From Rhizomonospora bruguierae (lineage in GTDB: Bacteria; Actinomycetota; Actinomycetes; Mycobacteriales; Micromonosporaceae): DNA of 64,000 nucleotides. The translations under genes were made by a program, and so were the position numbers. This document shows, piece after piece, positions 51,039 through 59,819 of this stretch (its first letter is position 1; the number at the start of each line of letters is the position of its first letter). Under the pieces are notes generated by a model. The model had not been told where the DNA came from, ran no database searches, and saw only the letters and a program-made list of their open reading frames with translations. Location: contig NZ_BBQH01000023.1 in assembly GCF_018397995.1 (NCBI RefSeq), positions 1-64,000 on the forward strand. Direction: 5' to 3'.

Positions 51039-52519
51039 CGCCCTAACAGGATGGTGGTGGCCGCGGCCTGCAAGAGTTCCTGTAGGGGGCCGAGGCTGAT
51101 ACCGAGTGCCGCCGCGGCGACCAGCCCGATCACCAGTGGGGTGATCGCCGCCGGGCGGAGGCGGATGGCGCCGGCCGTTGGGGCGCTCGCGGCCGGGTCG
51201 ATGGTCGGTGTCGGGTCGGGCGGGCCGAGCAGGATCCGGCCGCCGTGCCGGGCCACGGCGGCGAAGGCGACCAGCACCAGCGCGAACGCGGCGGCGATGA
51301 CCCAGCCCTGCCCGGCGGCGAGGCCGGCGCGGGCGATGCCCAGCTCGGAGGCGAACAGGCTGAACGGGGGCAGGCCGAGCAGGGCCAGCAGTGCGAGGCC
51401 GAAGCTGGCGGCCAGGGCCGGGTAGCGGGCGGCCAGCCCGCGTACGGCGGCCAGGCGGCTGCTGCCGGTGGCGGTGACGAGCTGGCCGGCGCCGCAGAAC
51501 GCGACGGCCTTGCTCAGGCCGTGGCCGAGCACGTGCAGCAAGACGGCGGTGATGGCCAGGCGACCGCCGATGGCGGTGCCCAGGGCGACCAGACCCATGT
51601 GCTCGATCGAGGAGTACGCCAGCATCCGCTTGTAGTCCCGCTGGGCGAGCAGCAGCGCGGCCGCCACAGCGAGTGATGCCAGCGCGGCGACCAGCAACAG
51701 GGTACGGGTGTAGCCGTGGCCGAGTACCGCATCGGTGATGGTCTTGTAGCGCAGGATGGCGTAGAAGGCCACCGACAGCAGCACGCCGGACATGAGGGCG
51801 GAGACCGGGGCGGGGGCCTGGCTGTGCGCATCCGGCAGCCAGGCGTGCATGGGCGCCAGGCCGGCCTTGGTGCCGAAGCCGAGCACGAGCAGCCCGGCGG
51901 CCAGCCGCATCAGGTCGGGGTCCAGGTCGGCGGCCTGGCCGGTCAGGTTCGTCCAGTTCAGGGCTGCGCTGCCGTGCGCGCCGGCGGCGACCGCGGCGGC
52001 GTAGACGCAGGCGGTGCCGAGAAACGCGATGGCGATGCCGACCGAGCACAGCACCACGTACTTCCAGGCGGCTTCGACCGAGGCGCGGCTGCGGCGGTGC
52101 CCGACCAGGAACGCGGTGACGATGGTGGTGGCCTCGACGGCCACCCACAGCAGGCCGAGGTTGTCGGCCAGCACCGCGAGGCTCATCGCGGTGATGAAGA
52201 GCTGGACCAGGATGAGGTACCGGCGGTCGGTGGCGGCGGCCGCCTCGTCGGCCAGGTGATGCACGCCGGCCCAGCAGGCGATGGTGGCGACCGCGCCGAC
52301 GACGATGAGCATGAACGCGGTCAGCGCGTCGGCGCGCAACAGCCCGGCGACGATCGGGCCGCCGCGTACCGTGCCGGCGAGCCAGGCTCCGGCGGCGAGG
52401 ACGCTGGCGGCGGCGCCGACCCCGGCCCAGGCGGCCGTGCGGCGGCCGAGCAGGGCGCTGATGACGGCGGCGGCGACCGGCGCGGCGAGCGGGAGGTACA
52501 GGGCGGGGGTACGGGTCAT
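51035..52519 (-). CDS. hycQ: HycQ/HyfF-like antiporter-type membrane subunit
   Basis: A 494-residue protein with about 13-14 membrane helices. Proton-translocation segments of the NuoLMN/Mrp family are visible: FGTKAGLAPMHAWLPDAHSQ, APAPVSALMSGVLLSVAFYA, and LAYSSIEHMGLVALG, with Lys and Glu residues in the membrane half-channels. It corresponds to Rv0086 (HycQ). ATG 52519, one base after the hycP stop. Confidence 0.9.
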   Translation of the reverse strand: MTRTPALYLPLAAPVAAAVISALLGRRTAAWAGVGAAASVLAAGAWLAGTVRGGPIVAGLLRADALTAFMLIVVGAVATIACWAGVHHLADEAAAATDRRYLILVQLFITAMSLAVLADNLGLLWVAVEATTIVTAFLVGHRRSRASVEAAWKYVVLCSVGIAIAFLGTACVYAAAVAAGAHGSAALNWTNLTGQAADLDPDLMRLAAGLLVLGFGTKAGLAPMHAWLPDAHSQAPAPVSALMSGVLLSVAFYAILRYKTITDAVLGHGYTRTLLLVAALASLAVAAALLLAQRDYKRMLAYSSIEHMGLVALGTAIGGRLAITAVLLHVLGHGLSKAVAFCGAGQLVTATGSSRLAAVRGLAARYPALAASFGLALLALLGLPPFSLFASELGIARAGLAAGQGWVIAAAFALVLVAFAAVARHGGRILLGPPDPTPTIDPAASAPTAGAIRLRPAAITPLVIGLVAAAALGISLGPLQELLQAAATTILLGR

Positions 52520-52520
52520 C

Positions 52521-53168
52521 TCAGTCGTGCAGCTCTCGTAGGTCGTCGAGGTCGGTACCGCCGAACGCGGCGTGCAGGCGGGTGGTGAGCACCTGGAGCA
52601 CCAGCACGGCGAGCAGCAGGTCCGCGGAGACACCCAGCTCCACGAGCAGGGGTACGCCGCCGGTGGCCAGGAACGCGACAGCGGCGATCCCGTTGTCGAT
52701 CAGCAGCACGCCGACGATCTGGGAGATGGCCCGCCGGCGGGTGGCGGCGAGGAAGAACCCGATCAGCATGACGGCGATGCCGACCGGGGCGGCACCGGCG
52801 GTCGGCGAGGGCGCGAGGTCGATCAGTGGCCGGGCGGCGGCGTACGCGAGCAGGGTCAGCGCGGCCGCGGCCAGCAGCGACGTGGCGACGTTGACCAGCG
52901 GGGCGGTCTCGCGGGCCTCGGGCACCCGGGCCAGGATCCGGCGCAGCAGGTACGGCAGCACTGCGATCTTGAGGATGCCCACGGCGAGGGCCACCCCGGC
53001 CGTCTCCGCGTGCCGCTGGTCGACCGCGAGCAGCACGGCGATGCCGGCCAGGGCGACGCCCTGGACGGTGAGCAGCGTGATCAGCGCGGCCAGTTCGCGG
53101 CGCCACAGCACACCGACGGCGGTGAGCAGGAACAGCCCGCAGGCGAGGTTGAGTAGCTGGTCGGTCAT
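52521..53168 (-). CDS. hycP: HycP/HyfE-like membrane subunit
   Basis: A 215-residue protein with about six to seven helices (LLNLACGLFLLTAVGVLWRR, LPYLLRRILARVPEARETAP, IAVMLIGFFLAATRRRAISQ, IVGVLLIDNGIAA). The last motif is the NuoK-like region of HyfE. Corresponds to Rv0085. GGGAGG precedes ATG 53168. Confidence 0.88.
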   Translation of the reverse strand: MTDQLLNLACGLFLLTAVGVLWRRELAALITLLTVQGVALAGIAVLLAVDQRHAETAGVALAVGILKIAVLPYLLRRILARVPEARETAPLVNVATSLLAAAALTLLAYAAARPLIDLAPSPTAGAAPVGIAVMLIGFFLAATRRRAISQIVGVLLIDNGIAAVAFLATGGVPLLVELGVSADLLLAVLVLQVLTTRLHAAFGGTDLDDLRELHD

Positions 53169-53180
53169 CCATCCTCCCGG

Positions 53181-54122
53181 TCAGGCCAGCACGGACGAGG
53201 CGACCACGGCCAGCAGGCCCAGCACGAACGAGCCGGCCAGCAGCTCCGGGACGCGGAACAGCCGCAGCTTGGCGAGGAAGACCTCGCCGGCCGCGACCAG
53301 GCAGCCCAGGGCGGCGAGTTTGACCACGAACACCCCTGCGGCCACGGCGAGGGCACCGGGGTGCGGGTCGGTTGCCACCCCCCAGGGGATGAACAGGTTG
53401 GCCAGCAGGCCCAGCAGGATGGTCAGCCGCATCGCCGCCGCCCACTCGACCAGGGCCAGGTCGCGGCCGGCGTACTCGAGCACCATGGCCTCGTGCACCA
53501 TGGTCAGCTCCAGATGCGTCGCGGGGTTGTCCACCGGCAGCCGCCCGGCCTCGGCGAGCGTGGCGAGGGCGAGGGCCGCGGCGGCCAGGGCGCTGGCCGG
53601 CGTGAAGACCTCGGCCGGGCGGGTGGCGCCGGCGGCCACGATGGCCCCGAGGTCGGTCGAGCCCACCCTTGTGGACAGTGCGAACACGGCCAGCAGCAGG
53701 GTCGGCTCGACGAGCGCGGCGATGATCATCTCCCGGCTGGCGCCCATCCCGCCGAACGCGGTACCGGTGTCCAGCCCGGCCAGGGCGAGGGCGACCGCGC
53801 CGAGCAGCAGCAGCCCAACGACGACGACGAGGTCGGCGACTCCGGACAGCGGGCCCCGGGTGGACAGGAACGGCGCCACGGCCGCGACCAGCACGCTGGT
53901 GGCCACCAGCACCGCCGGGGCGGCGGTGAAGAACGCGCCCGCATCGGCCGGGATCAACGGCTCCTTGCGCAGTTGCTTGCGCAACTCCCGCCACGGCTGC
54001 AGGACCCGGCCACCGGCGCGGCCCTCCAACCGGGCCCGCACCGCGCGCATGAGGCCGATCAGCAGCGGCGCCACGAGCATGACCAGGACCGCCTGCCCGG
54101 CGGCGAGCAACCAGGGAATCAC
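53181..54122 (-). CDS. hycD: HycD/NuoH-like membrane subunit
   Basis: A 313-residue protein with about eight helices. NuoH-type cytoplasmic loop GRVLQPWRELRKQLRKEPLI and a conserved acidic patch LELTMVHEAMVLEYAGRDLA, which faces the quinone site in complex I. It anchors the NuoB-like and large subunits to the membrane arm. GTG start overlapping the upstream stop (GTGA). Corresponds to Rv0084. Confidence 0.9.
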   Translation of the reverse strand: MIPWLLAAGQAVLVMLVAPLLIGLMRAVRARLEGRAGGRVLQPWRELRKQLRKEPLIPADAGAFFTAAPAVLVATSVLVAAVAPFLSTRGPLSGVADLVVVVGLLLLGAVALALAGLDTGTAFGGMGASREMIIAALVEPTLLLAVFALSTRVGSTDLGAIVAAGATRPAEVFTPASALAAAALALATLAEAGRLPVDNPATHLELTMVHEAMVLEYAGRDLALVEWAAAMRLTILLGLLANLFIPWGVATDPHPGALAVAAGVFVVKLAALGCLVAAGEVFLAKLRLFRVPELLAGSFVLGLLAVVASSVLA

Positions 54123-56137
54123 CGGACGACCCCCGCGAGAAGCACCGCGACGAGGGCGGCGAGCATGTACGCCAGGTACCGGTGCACGCTGCCGGTCGCC
54201 AGCGCCCGGGCGGCCCGACCGATCGCGTCCACCGCCGTGATGAGCGGCCGATACAGGCGGGCCTCAACGCGGTCCGGTAGCCGCCGCCGGTACTCGACGG
54301 CCCGCACCAGGTAGGCGGACTCCGCGGACTGGGTGACATCGACCGCCTGCTCCGGTGCCAGGACGTCGTCGAAGACCCGCTGCAACGGCTCGGCGAAGGC
54401 CGTCGCGGTGTACTCCATCCGGGCCGTCAGCGGCCCGTCGCCGCAGTCCCACGCGGGTACCCGTCGGCGCGCCCGGCCCAGCGCCCGCCCGGCGGCAGCG
54501 CACCCGACGGCCAGCCCGACAACGCCGACGGCGATCCACAGTGGCGAGATGGTCGAGGCGATCCCGGCCAGCCGCAGGGTGGCGCTGCTGCCGCCCAGCG
54601 GGCCCGGCCCGGCCCGCAGCCCGGTGACGACCCGGTCCAGTGCGGGCGCCAGCACCACGGGGACGACGGCCAGCCCGGCGCACACCGCCGCGGCCAGCCC
54701 CATTCCGGCCAGCATGCTGGGCGGGGATTCCACCGCGGCGGCGGCTCCCTCGCCGCGCGGGCGGGCCAGGAACCCGACACCGAGCGCTTTGACGTACGTG
54801 ACCACGCCGACCCCCGCGGTCAACGCGACCACGGCCACGGCCACCGGGGCGGCGATGGTCAGCACCGTCCCGCCGGCCGGATCGCGGTGCAGCAGGGACT
54901 GCAGCAGCAGCCACTCCGAAATGAACCCGTTGCCCAGTGGCAGCGCCGCCGCGCCCAGCACGCCGACCGTGAACAGCGCGGTGGTCGCCGGCATTCGCCG
55001 GGACAGGCCGCCCATCCGGTCCAGGTCGCGGGTGCCGGTCGCGCGCAGCACCGAACCGGCCCCGCAGAACAGCAGCGTCTTGAACCCGGCGTGGTTGGCC
55101 GCGTGCAGCAGCGCCGCGGCCAGCGCCACGCCCGCCACCGCGGGCTGCCCCGCCTCGGCCCATACCCCGGCCGCGGCCAGGCCGAGCAGGATCAGGCCAA
55201 CGTTCTCGCTGGTGGAAAACGCCAGCAGCCGCTTCAGGTCGGCGGCCACGGCGGCCTGCAGGATGCCGTACAGCGCCGACACCGCACCCAGCGCGCCGAG
55301 CAGCAGCCACCACCAGCGCGGGCCGCCACCGAGCAGGTCGAAGCCGAGCCGCACGATGCCGTACACGCCGAGCTTGACCATCGCGGCGCTCATCAGCGCC
55401 GACACGTGCGACGGCGCTTCGGCGTGCGCGCGCGGCAGCCACGGGTGCAGGGGCACCGCCCCGGCCTTGGACGCGAAGCCGGCCACGCACAGCAGGAAAA
55501 CGCCGCCCGACACCACCGGCGACAGCCCGGCAGCGCCGGCTCGGATCGCCGCGAACGACTCCCCGCCGACCGCCGCCGCCAGCCATGCCAGCCCCAGGAG
55601 GACGACCACGAATCCCGCCTGCGTCATCGCCGCGTACCACAGGGCGGCCGAACGCACCGCGCGGCTGTGCCGGTGCTCGGACAGCACCAGCAGCAGCGAC
55701 GCCATCGCCATCAGCTCCCAGGCCAGCAGGAACGTCGACACGCTGCCCGCCGCCGGCACCAGCAGCATCGCCGCGACGAACACCGGCAACACGGCCGAGG
55801 AGCCGCGGGCGGCCGGGCCCAGCCCCGACGTGCCGGCATACCCGATGGTGTAGACCCCGACGACCGCGGCGACCCCACCGATCAGCAGCAGGAACCAACC
55901 GGCCAGCGGGTCGACCGCCAGGGTGACGCCGGCCAGCGGCAGCAGGCCCGGCAACCGAACCTGCCACCCGGTGCCGGACACCGCGGCCACGCCGGACACC
56001 GCGCCCGCCACGCCGACCGCCGCCGTCACTGCGCCGACCGCCGCCGACCGCCAGCGCGCCGGCACCGCCAACCCGGCGACCCCACCGACGCCCGCCAGGA
56101 CGAACGCGGCGCCGAGCGAAGCAGCGACCCCGTTCAC
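54119..56137 (-). CDS. HyfB/NuoL-like antiporter-type membrane subunit
   Basis: A 672-residue protein with about 16 helices. NuoLMN motifs: ASKAGAVPLHPWLPRAHAEA, SHVSALMSAAMVKLGVYGIV, LLAFSTSENVGLILLGLAAA, and LGNGFISEWLLLQSLL. A C-terminal soluble segment precedes a final helix. Corresponds to Rv0083. GTG 56137 overlaps the NuoB-like stop; an upstream in-frame start would run into that gene. Confidence 0.9.
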   Translation of the reverse strand: MNGVAASLGAAFVLAGVGGVAGLAVPARWRSAAVGAVTAAVGVAGAVSGVAAVSGTGWQVRLPGLLPLAGVTLAVDPLAGWFLLLIGGVAAVVGVYTIGYAGTSGLGPAARGSSAVLPVFVAAMLLVPAAGSVSTFLLAWELMAMASLLLVLSEHRHSRAVRSAALWYAAMTQAGFVVVLLGLAWLAAAVGGESFAAIRAGAAGLSPVVSGGVFLLCVAGFASKAGAVPLHPWLPRAHAEAPSHVSALMSAAMVKLGVYGIVRLGFDLLGGGPRWWWLLLGALGAVSALYGILQAAVAADLKRLLAFSTSENVGLILLGLAAAGVWAEAGQPAVAGVALAAALLHAANHAGFKTLLFCGAGSVLRATGTRDLDRMGGLSRRMPATTALFTVGVLGAAALPLGNGFISEWLLLQSLLHRDPAGGTVLTIAAPVAVAVVALTAGVGVVTYVKALGVGFLARPRGEGAAAAVESPPSMLAGMGLAAAVCAGLAVVPVVLAPALDRVVTGLRAGPGPLGGSSATLRLAGIASTISPLWIAVGVVGLAVGCAAAGRALGRARRRVPAWDCGDGPLTARMEYTATAFAEPLQRVFDDVLAPEQAVDVTQSAESAYLVRAVEYRRRLPDRVEARLYRPLITAVDAIGRAARALATGSVHRYLAYMLAALVAVLLAGVVR

Positions 56138-56613
56138 CGACCCGTCACGCCCCGCAGCGCGGCCACGATCGCCGCCGGCTCGGGCGGGCACCCGGGCACC
56201 TGCGCGTCCACCGGCACCACATCGGACACCGGCCCGAGCACCCCGTACCCGCCGGCGAACATCCCGCAGTCGCGGGCGCAGTCGCCCACCGCCACCACCA
56301 GTCGCGGCTCGGGCATCGCCTCGTATGTCTTGCGCAGCGGCCCGGCCATGTTCACCGTGACCGGACCGGTCACCGTCAACACGTCCGCGTGCCGCGGCGA
56401 GGCCACCAGCCGCGCCCCATGCCGCTCGGCGTCATACACCGGGCTGAACGCCTGCCCGATCTCGATCTCGCAACCGTTACACGAGCCGGCGTCCACATGC
56501 CGCACCTGCGCCGATCCGCCCAACGCGGCCGCGGCCGGCAGCGGTTGCGCCGGCCCCTCCGGCGCGGGCTCGGCCACCCGACCCACACTGCGGATCTTGC
56601 CGATCAGCCCCAA
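56134..56613 (-). CDS. NuoB-like [4Fe-4S] small subunit
   Basis: A 159-residue protein. All four N2-cluster cysteine positions are present: VDAGSCNGCEIEIG, VVAVGDCARDCGMF and VPGCPPEPA. So electron transfer is retained although the large-subunit Ni site is lost. TTG 56613 start, seven bases after GAGGGGG; the family N-terminus MGLIGKIRSVGRV supports it. Corresponds to Rv0082. Confidence 0.9.
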   Translation of the reverse strand: MGLIGKIRSVGRVAEPAPEGPAQPLPAAAALGGSAQVRHVDAGSCNGCEIEIGQAFSPVYDAERHGARLVASPRHADVLTVTGPVTVNMAGPLRKTYEAMPEPRLVVAVGDCARDCGMFAGGYGVLGPVSDVVPVDAQVPGCPPEPAAIVAALRGVTGR

Positions 56614-56683
56614 CGTCGGTCCCCCTCATCCACATCGCCCCGGCCCTTCGTATCGGTCACCCCCACCGCTCTGGACGGCGCGC

Positions 56684-57028
56684 TCACGCCGGGTCGGTCC
56701 GCTGGGCGGCGCGCAGATCACCCAGCAGTTCGGCCTGGTTGGTCAACACCTCGGTGAGGATCCGCCGGGCCACCGCCAGCAGCTCCGCGACCTGCGGGCT
56801 GACCAGCGAGTAGTACACGGTCGAACCGTCCCGGCGAGTTACCGCCAGGTTCGCCCGGCGCAGCACCGCCAGCTGCTGCGACAGGTGCGCCGCTTCGATA
56901 CCCACCTTCGGCAACAGCTCGGACACCGCGTGCTCCCGCTCAGCGAGAAGTTCCAGGACGCGAATCCGTACCGGATGCCCCAACGTTTTGAAGAACTCGG
57001 CCTTGGCCTGGTACAACGGCGTGCTCAT
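56684..57028 (-). CDS. ArsR-family regulator (Rv0081-like)
   Basis: A 114-residue winged-helix protein: FFKTLGHPVRIRVLELLAER, AHLSQQLAVLRRANLAVTRR, DGSTVYYSLVSPQVAELLAV. No CVC metal site is present, so it is unlikely to sense arsenic. It heads the seven-gene set as Rv0081 does in M. tuberculosis, where it is a hypoxia-linked regulator. AAGGGG precedes ATG 57028. Redox or hypoxia control is inferred from that parallel. Confidence 0.9.
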   Translation of the reverse strand: MSTPLYQAKAEFFKTLGHPVRIRVLELLAEREHAVSELLPKVGIEAAHLSQQLAVLRRANLAVTRRDGSTVYYSLVSPQVAELLAVARRILTEVLTNQAELLGDLRAAQRTDPA

Positions 57029-57725
57029 GGGCCCACCCCTTTCTGGGGAGACACGCTACGATCCGCCTCTTGCCGGGACGCCCCGGCGACCGCCGGAGGG
57101 AAAGCGCGTCGAAGTTCGGCCGCTGCCGCGGGCAGCCCGCCCCCGTCGTCCGGCGGCCGCCCACCCGCTGGCCTCGATTCCTCGCGCCGCCGCGGCATCC
57201 GGGATCGCCGTTCGTGGTCTGCGTCAATCTGTGGCGTCGCCCACCCGTCGGCGACCCGCGATCCAAGGGCGTCGAGCACCCGGACAGGCGCGGCGTGAGC
57301 CAGCTCCCCATCCTGGCAGCTTGCAATCAAGTTGCATCTCATGACTTGCTAAAGTTAGCAAGTCATGAGGACGTCAGAAAGCGGCTCGCACATAGTGCCA
57401 CCACTGATCACCTGGGACCAGACCGACAAATCGACCACCAGCCCCTGCCGGCGGAGACTCGACGCGCCGAGCCTGGCTCCCTCGCCGCCGCGATGACGCC
57501 CACTGACCGGCATGGCCCGCCGGCCCATCTCTCGTACGGCGGGCCATGCCACCACCCACGCCCGGCGCTGACCGCGGTCGGCCGCGCACCGGCGCTTCAC
57601 CGTCCTACTCGTCGCGGCCGGCGCTGTCGCGGTGGCCGGTTTCGCGCTCAGCGCGCTACCACCGCGAACGCTCCGCATCCGGCGGCGGGACATACCGAAC
57701 ACCCAAACCCGACGCGCCTTCGATC
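57029..57725. other. Intergenic region, about 700 bp, no convincing gene
   Basis: Frames here are GC-bias shadows or fragments. One 43-codon frame (57365-57496, beginning MRTSESGSHIVPPLI) and a hydrophobic stretch near 57590-57660 (FTVLLVAAGAVAVAGFALSA) may be remnants, the latter of a sensor-kinase N-terminus. The main feature is the 28-bp palindrome at 57340-57367. The promoter of the ArsR-led run should lie near 57030-57120. Confidence 0.5.
57340..57367. promoter_or_regulatory. Perfect 28-bp palindrome, probable operator
   Basis: CATGACTTGCTAA (57340-57352) and TTAGCAAGTCATG (57355-57367) are perfect inverted copies around a central AG. The sequence is AT-rich in a very GC-rich setting. 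This is far too long to arise by chance in 64 kb and fits a dimeric winged-helix or TetR/MarR-type operator. It is 312 bp from the ArsR gene start, so the regulated gene is uncertain. Confidence 0.7.
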
Positions 57726-58383
57726 ATGAGCTTTGGGGCCTCGGTGGCGTTGCATGCCCGGTACCGCTGGGTGGCCGGCGCCGCCGGGTTCGCGACCGTG
57801 GCCGCGATGCTGTCGGCGTTCCCGCTCGGCTACTACGGCGGGCCGGTCCGCGTCGGCCAGGTGCTGATCCTCGGGTTCTTCGTCAGCGGGGCGTGGGTGG
57901 CCGGCTGGCTGGTGCGGCGCCGGGCGGCACAGCTCCGCGCCGCCCGCTCCGCGCCGGTGCAGCAGGCCGAGGAGGCGGTCGCCCACGAGCGGGTCCGGAT
58001 CGCGAAGGAGATCCACGACGTGGTCGCACACTCACTGTCCATCGTCACCGTGCAGGCCGGTGCGGCGGAAGCCATGATCGACACGGCGCCGGACGCGGCT
58101 CGCGAGCACATCGCCGCGGCCCGCCGCACGGCGCGTGAGGCGCTCGCGGAGATGCGCCACATCCTTGACGTGACCGGCGGAGACCACCGTCCGGGTCGAC
58201 TACGACGACGAGGGGATCGACATCGAGGTGAGCAACATCGGCACCGCCGCCACCGTCAACGAGCGGGGTCGCGGCCTGGTCGGCATGCGCGAACGGGCCA
58301 GGGTGTACGGCGGTGTCGTCCAGACCGGGCACGACGGCGACCGGTTCACGGTACGGGCCCGGCTGCCCAGGACCACGATATGA
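57726..58383 (+). pseudogene. Sensor histidine kinase with internal deletion
   Basis: The first frame has two membrane segments (VAGAAGFATVAAMLSAF, VLILGFFVSGAWVAGWLVRR) and the NarX-type HisKA_3 domain with phospho-His in AKEIHDVVAHSLSIVTVQAG. After AEMRHILDVTGG the frame is lost (about 58176). The C-terminal half of the ATPase domain continues in another frame (TTVRVDYDDEGIDIEVSNIG; GRGLVGMRERARVYGGVVQT) to a stop at 58381-58383. The N-box part of the ATPase is missing, so the kinase cannot work. The deletion is clean and probably real, not a sequencing error. Confidence 0.85.
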
Positions 58384-58411
58384 CCGGGAACCTCGCGGCA
58401 CGGAGCACCCC

Positions 58412-58882
58412 ATGATCAAAGTTCTGGTCGCCGACGACCACGCCCTGATCCGCTCCGGGCTCACCGGCATGCTGGGGGTCCAGCCCGACATCGAGATCGT
58501 GGGGGCGGTCGAGGACGGGACCGCGGCGGTCACCGGCGCGATCGAACTCCGGCCGGACGTGGTGGTCATGGACATCCGGATGCCGCGGCTCAACGGCATT
58601 GAGGCAACCCGGCAGATCCGGGCCCGGCCGGAGGCACCACGGGTGCTCGTGTTGACCACCTTCGACCTCGACGAGTACGTCTACGAGGCGCTGCGGGCCG
58701 GAGCCGGCGGGTTTCTGCTGAAGGACGCGCCACCCGGACAACTCGCCGAGGCGGTCCGGATCGTCGCGGCCGGCAACGCGCTGCTCGCCCCGGCGGTGAC
58801 CCGCAGACTGATCGGGCGGTTCATGCGCGTGCCGCCGCCCGAGCACGTGGCCTCTCGGACTACCCCTCGGGCGCGGTGTTAG
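58412..58882 (+). pseudogene. NarL-type response regulator truncated before its HTH
   Basis: A 156-residue remnant with a complete receiver domain: ADDHALIRSGL, phospho-acceptor Asp in VVVMDIRMPRLNGIEA, Thr in VLVLTTFD, Lys in GFLLKDAPPGQL. After IGRFMRVPPPEHVA it breaks off into SRTTPRARC and a stop, where a LuxR-type HTH should follow. It is the partner of the broken kinase 28 bp upstream. Confidence 0.85.
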
Positions 58883-58886
58883 GGGG

Positions 58887-58905
58887 TGCTTCCTATCGGG
58901 AAGCA
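58887..58905. terminator. Short hairpin between convergent genes
   Basis: TGCTTCC (58887-58893) pairs with GGAAGCA (58899-58905) across a 5-nt loop, directly after the response-regulator remnant, which converges with the GNAT gene. Small but perfect; a weak terminator at best. Confidence 0.35.
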
Positions 58906-58994
58906 GAGCAAAGCGCCGCGCAACCCCGACTCCGGGCGTGAACTCGACGAGCCGTGGCGAAGGGGGATCGGCCGGGCACGGTGGTCGCGTTCGG

Positions 58995-59639
58995 CTAGCC
59001 GATGCCCAGGACGGGTAGGCACTCCTGGACGCCGATCAGCTCGATGTCGGCTCGGCGGACCGGTTCCCACGCGTCCCGAGTGAGCCGCCACCGCTGGATC
59101 CGCGCGGGCTCGCCGCGGCGGGTGTCCCAGTCCGTGCCGTTCCGTTCGTAGCCCAGGCCACGGGAAACCCGGTTGGACGGTTCGTTGTCGACGAAGGCGT
59201 CGCTGCCGGCTTCGCGCGCGCCCAGCCCGGCGAAGGCCAGCTGCAGGATCGCCGCCCGCATTTCCTTGCCGAGCCCCTGCCCACGGCTGCCGGGGGTCAG
59301 CCACGAGAAGCTGGACACCGTGCCGAACCGCGCGAAGTTCGTGCCGATGAGGTCCTGCATGCCGACCGGTTCGCCGTTGACGAGCACGGCGAAGTACAGC
59401 CGCCACGAATCCGGGCTCACCCGGGACCGGCCGGCCCAGATGCCGCGCAGCCATTGCCATTCGCGTTCGGGGCTGTCGGCGTAGAACGAGATCGGGTCGT
59501 CGAACGGCCACGGCTCGGCGTCGGCGACCCCGGCCCGCACGAGCGGCACGAGACGTTCCAGCAGTTCGTCGGACGCGGCGGCCAGCGTCAGGCGCGGCGT
59601 GCGGACTTCGACGTTCAGCGGGGGATACGTGTGGGCCAC
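58995..59639 (-). CDS. GNAT-family N-acetyltransferase (RimJ/RimL-like)
   Basis: A 214-residue protein. The acetyl-CoA motif A is TPGSRGQGLGKEMRAAILQL, preceded by SSFSWLTPG, and followed by FVDNEPSNRVSRGLGYERNG. This is the RimJ/RimL-type (Acetyltransf_3) arrangement; the substrate is unknown. I chose GTG 59639 because homology-like sequence (LNVEVRTPRLTLAAAS) starts just after it and the upstream extension is low-complexity. The ribosome site is weak, so the start is uncertain. Confidence 0.82.
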   Translation of the reverse strand: MAHTYPPLNVEVRTPRLTLAAASDELLERLVPLVRAGVADAEPWPFDDPISFYADSPEREWQWLRGIWAGRSRVSPDSWRLYFAVLVNGEPVGMQDLIGTNFARFGTVSSFSWLTPGSRGQGLGKEMRAAILQLAFAGLGAREAGSDAFVDNEPSNRVSRGLGYERNGTDWDTRRGEPARIQRWRLTRDAWEPVRRADIELIGVQECLPVLGIG

Positions 59640-59819
59640 GCCCGGACGGTAGCCAGCCCGCCCGGCCCCCGCATCCGGTTTCCCCGGTGCGGTGTCCGGC
59701 AGTGTTCGCTGGGTTGGTGGTGCCCGGTTTTGGCGGCCGGTGATGAGCACCGCTAGCCACCCTTTCAGCAGCTCAGGGGCCGGTGCTGCGTGCCGGGCCG
59801 GGTCCGCCGAGGTTCTGAG

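Noticed and set aside
51039-52148. Upstream extension of hycE to 871 residues
   Set aside because: It overlaps hycQ in another frame with Arg/Pro-rich sequence; ATG 51038 gives the family N-terminus and an ATGA overlap.
57070-57729. 219-residue + strand frame
   Set aside because: Arg/Pro/Ala-rich composition, no motif, crosses the 28-bp palindrome and several other frames.
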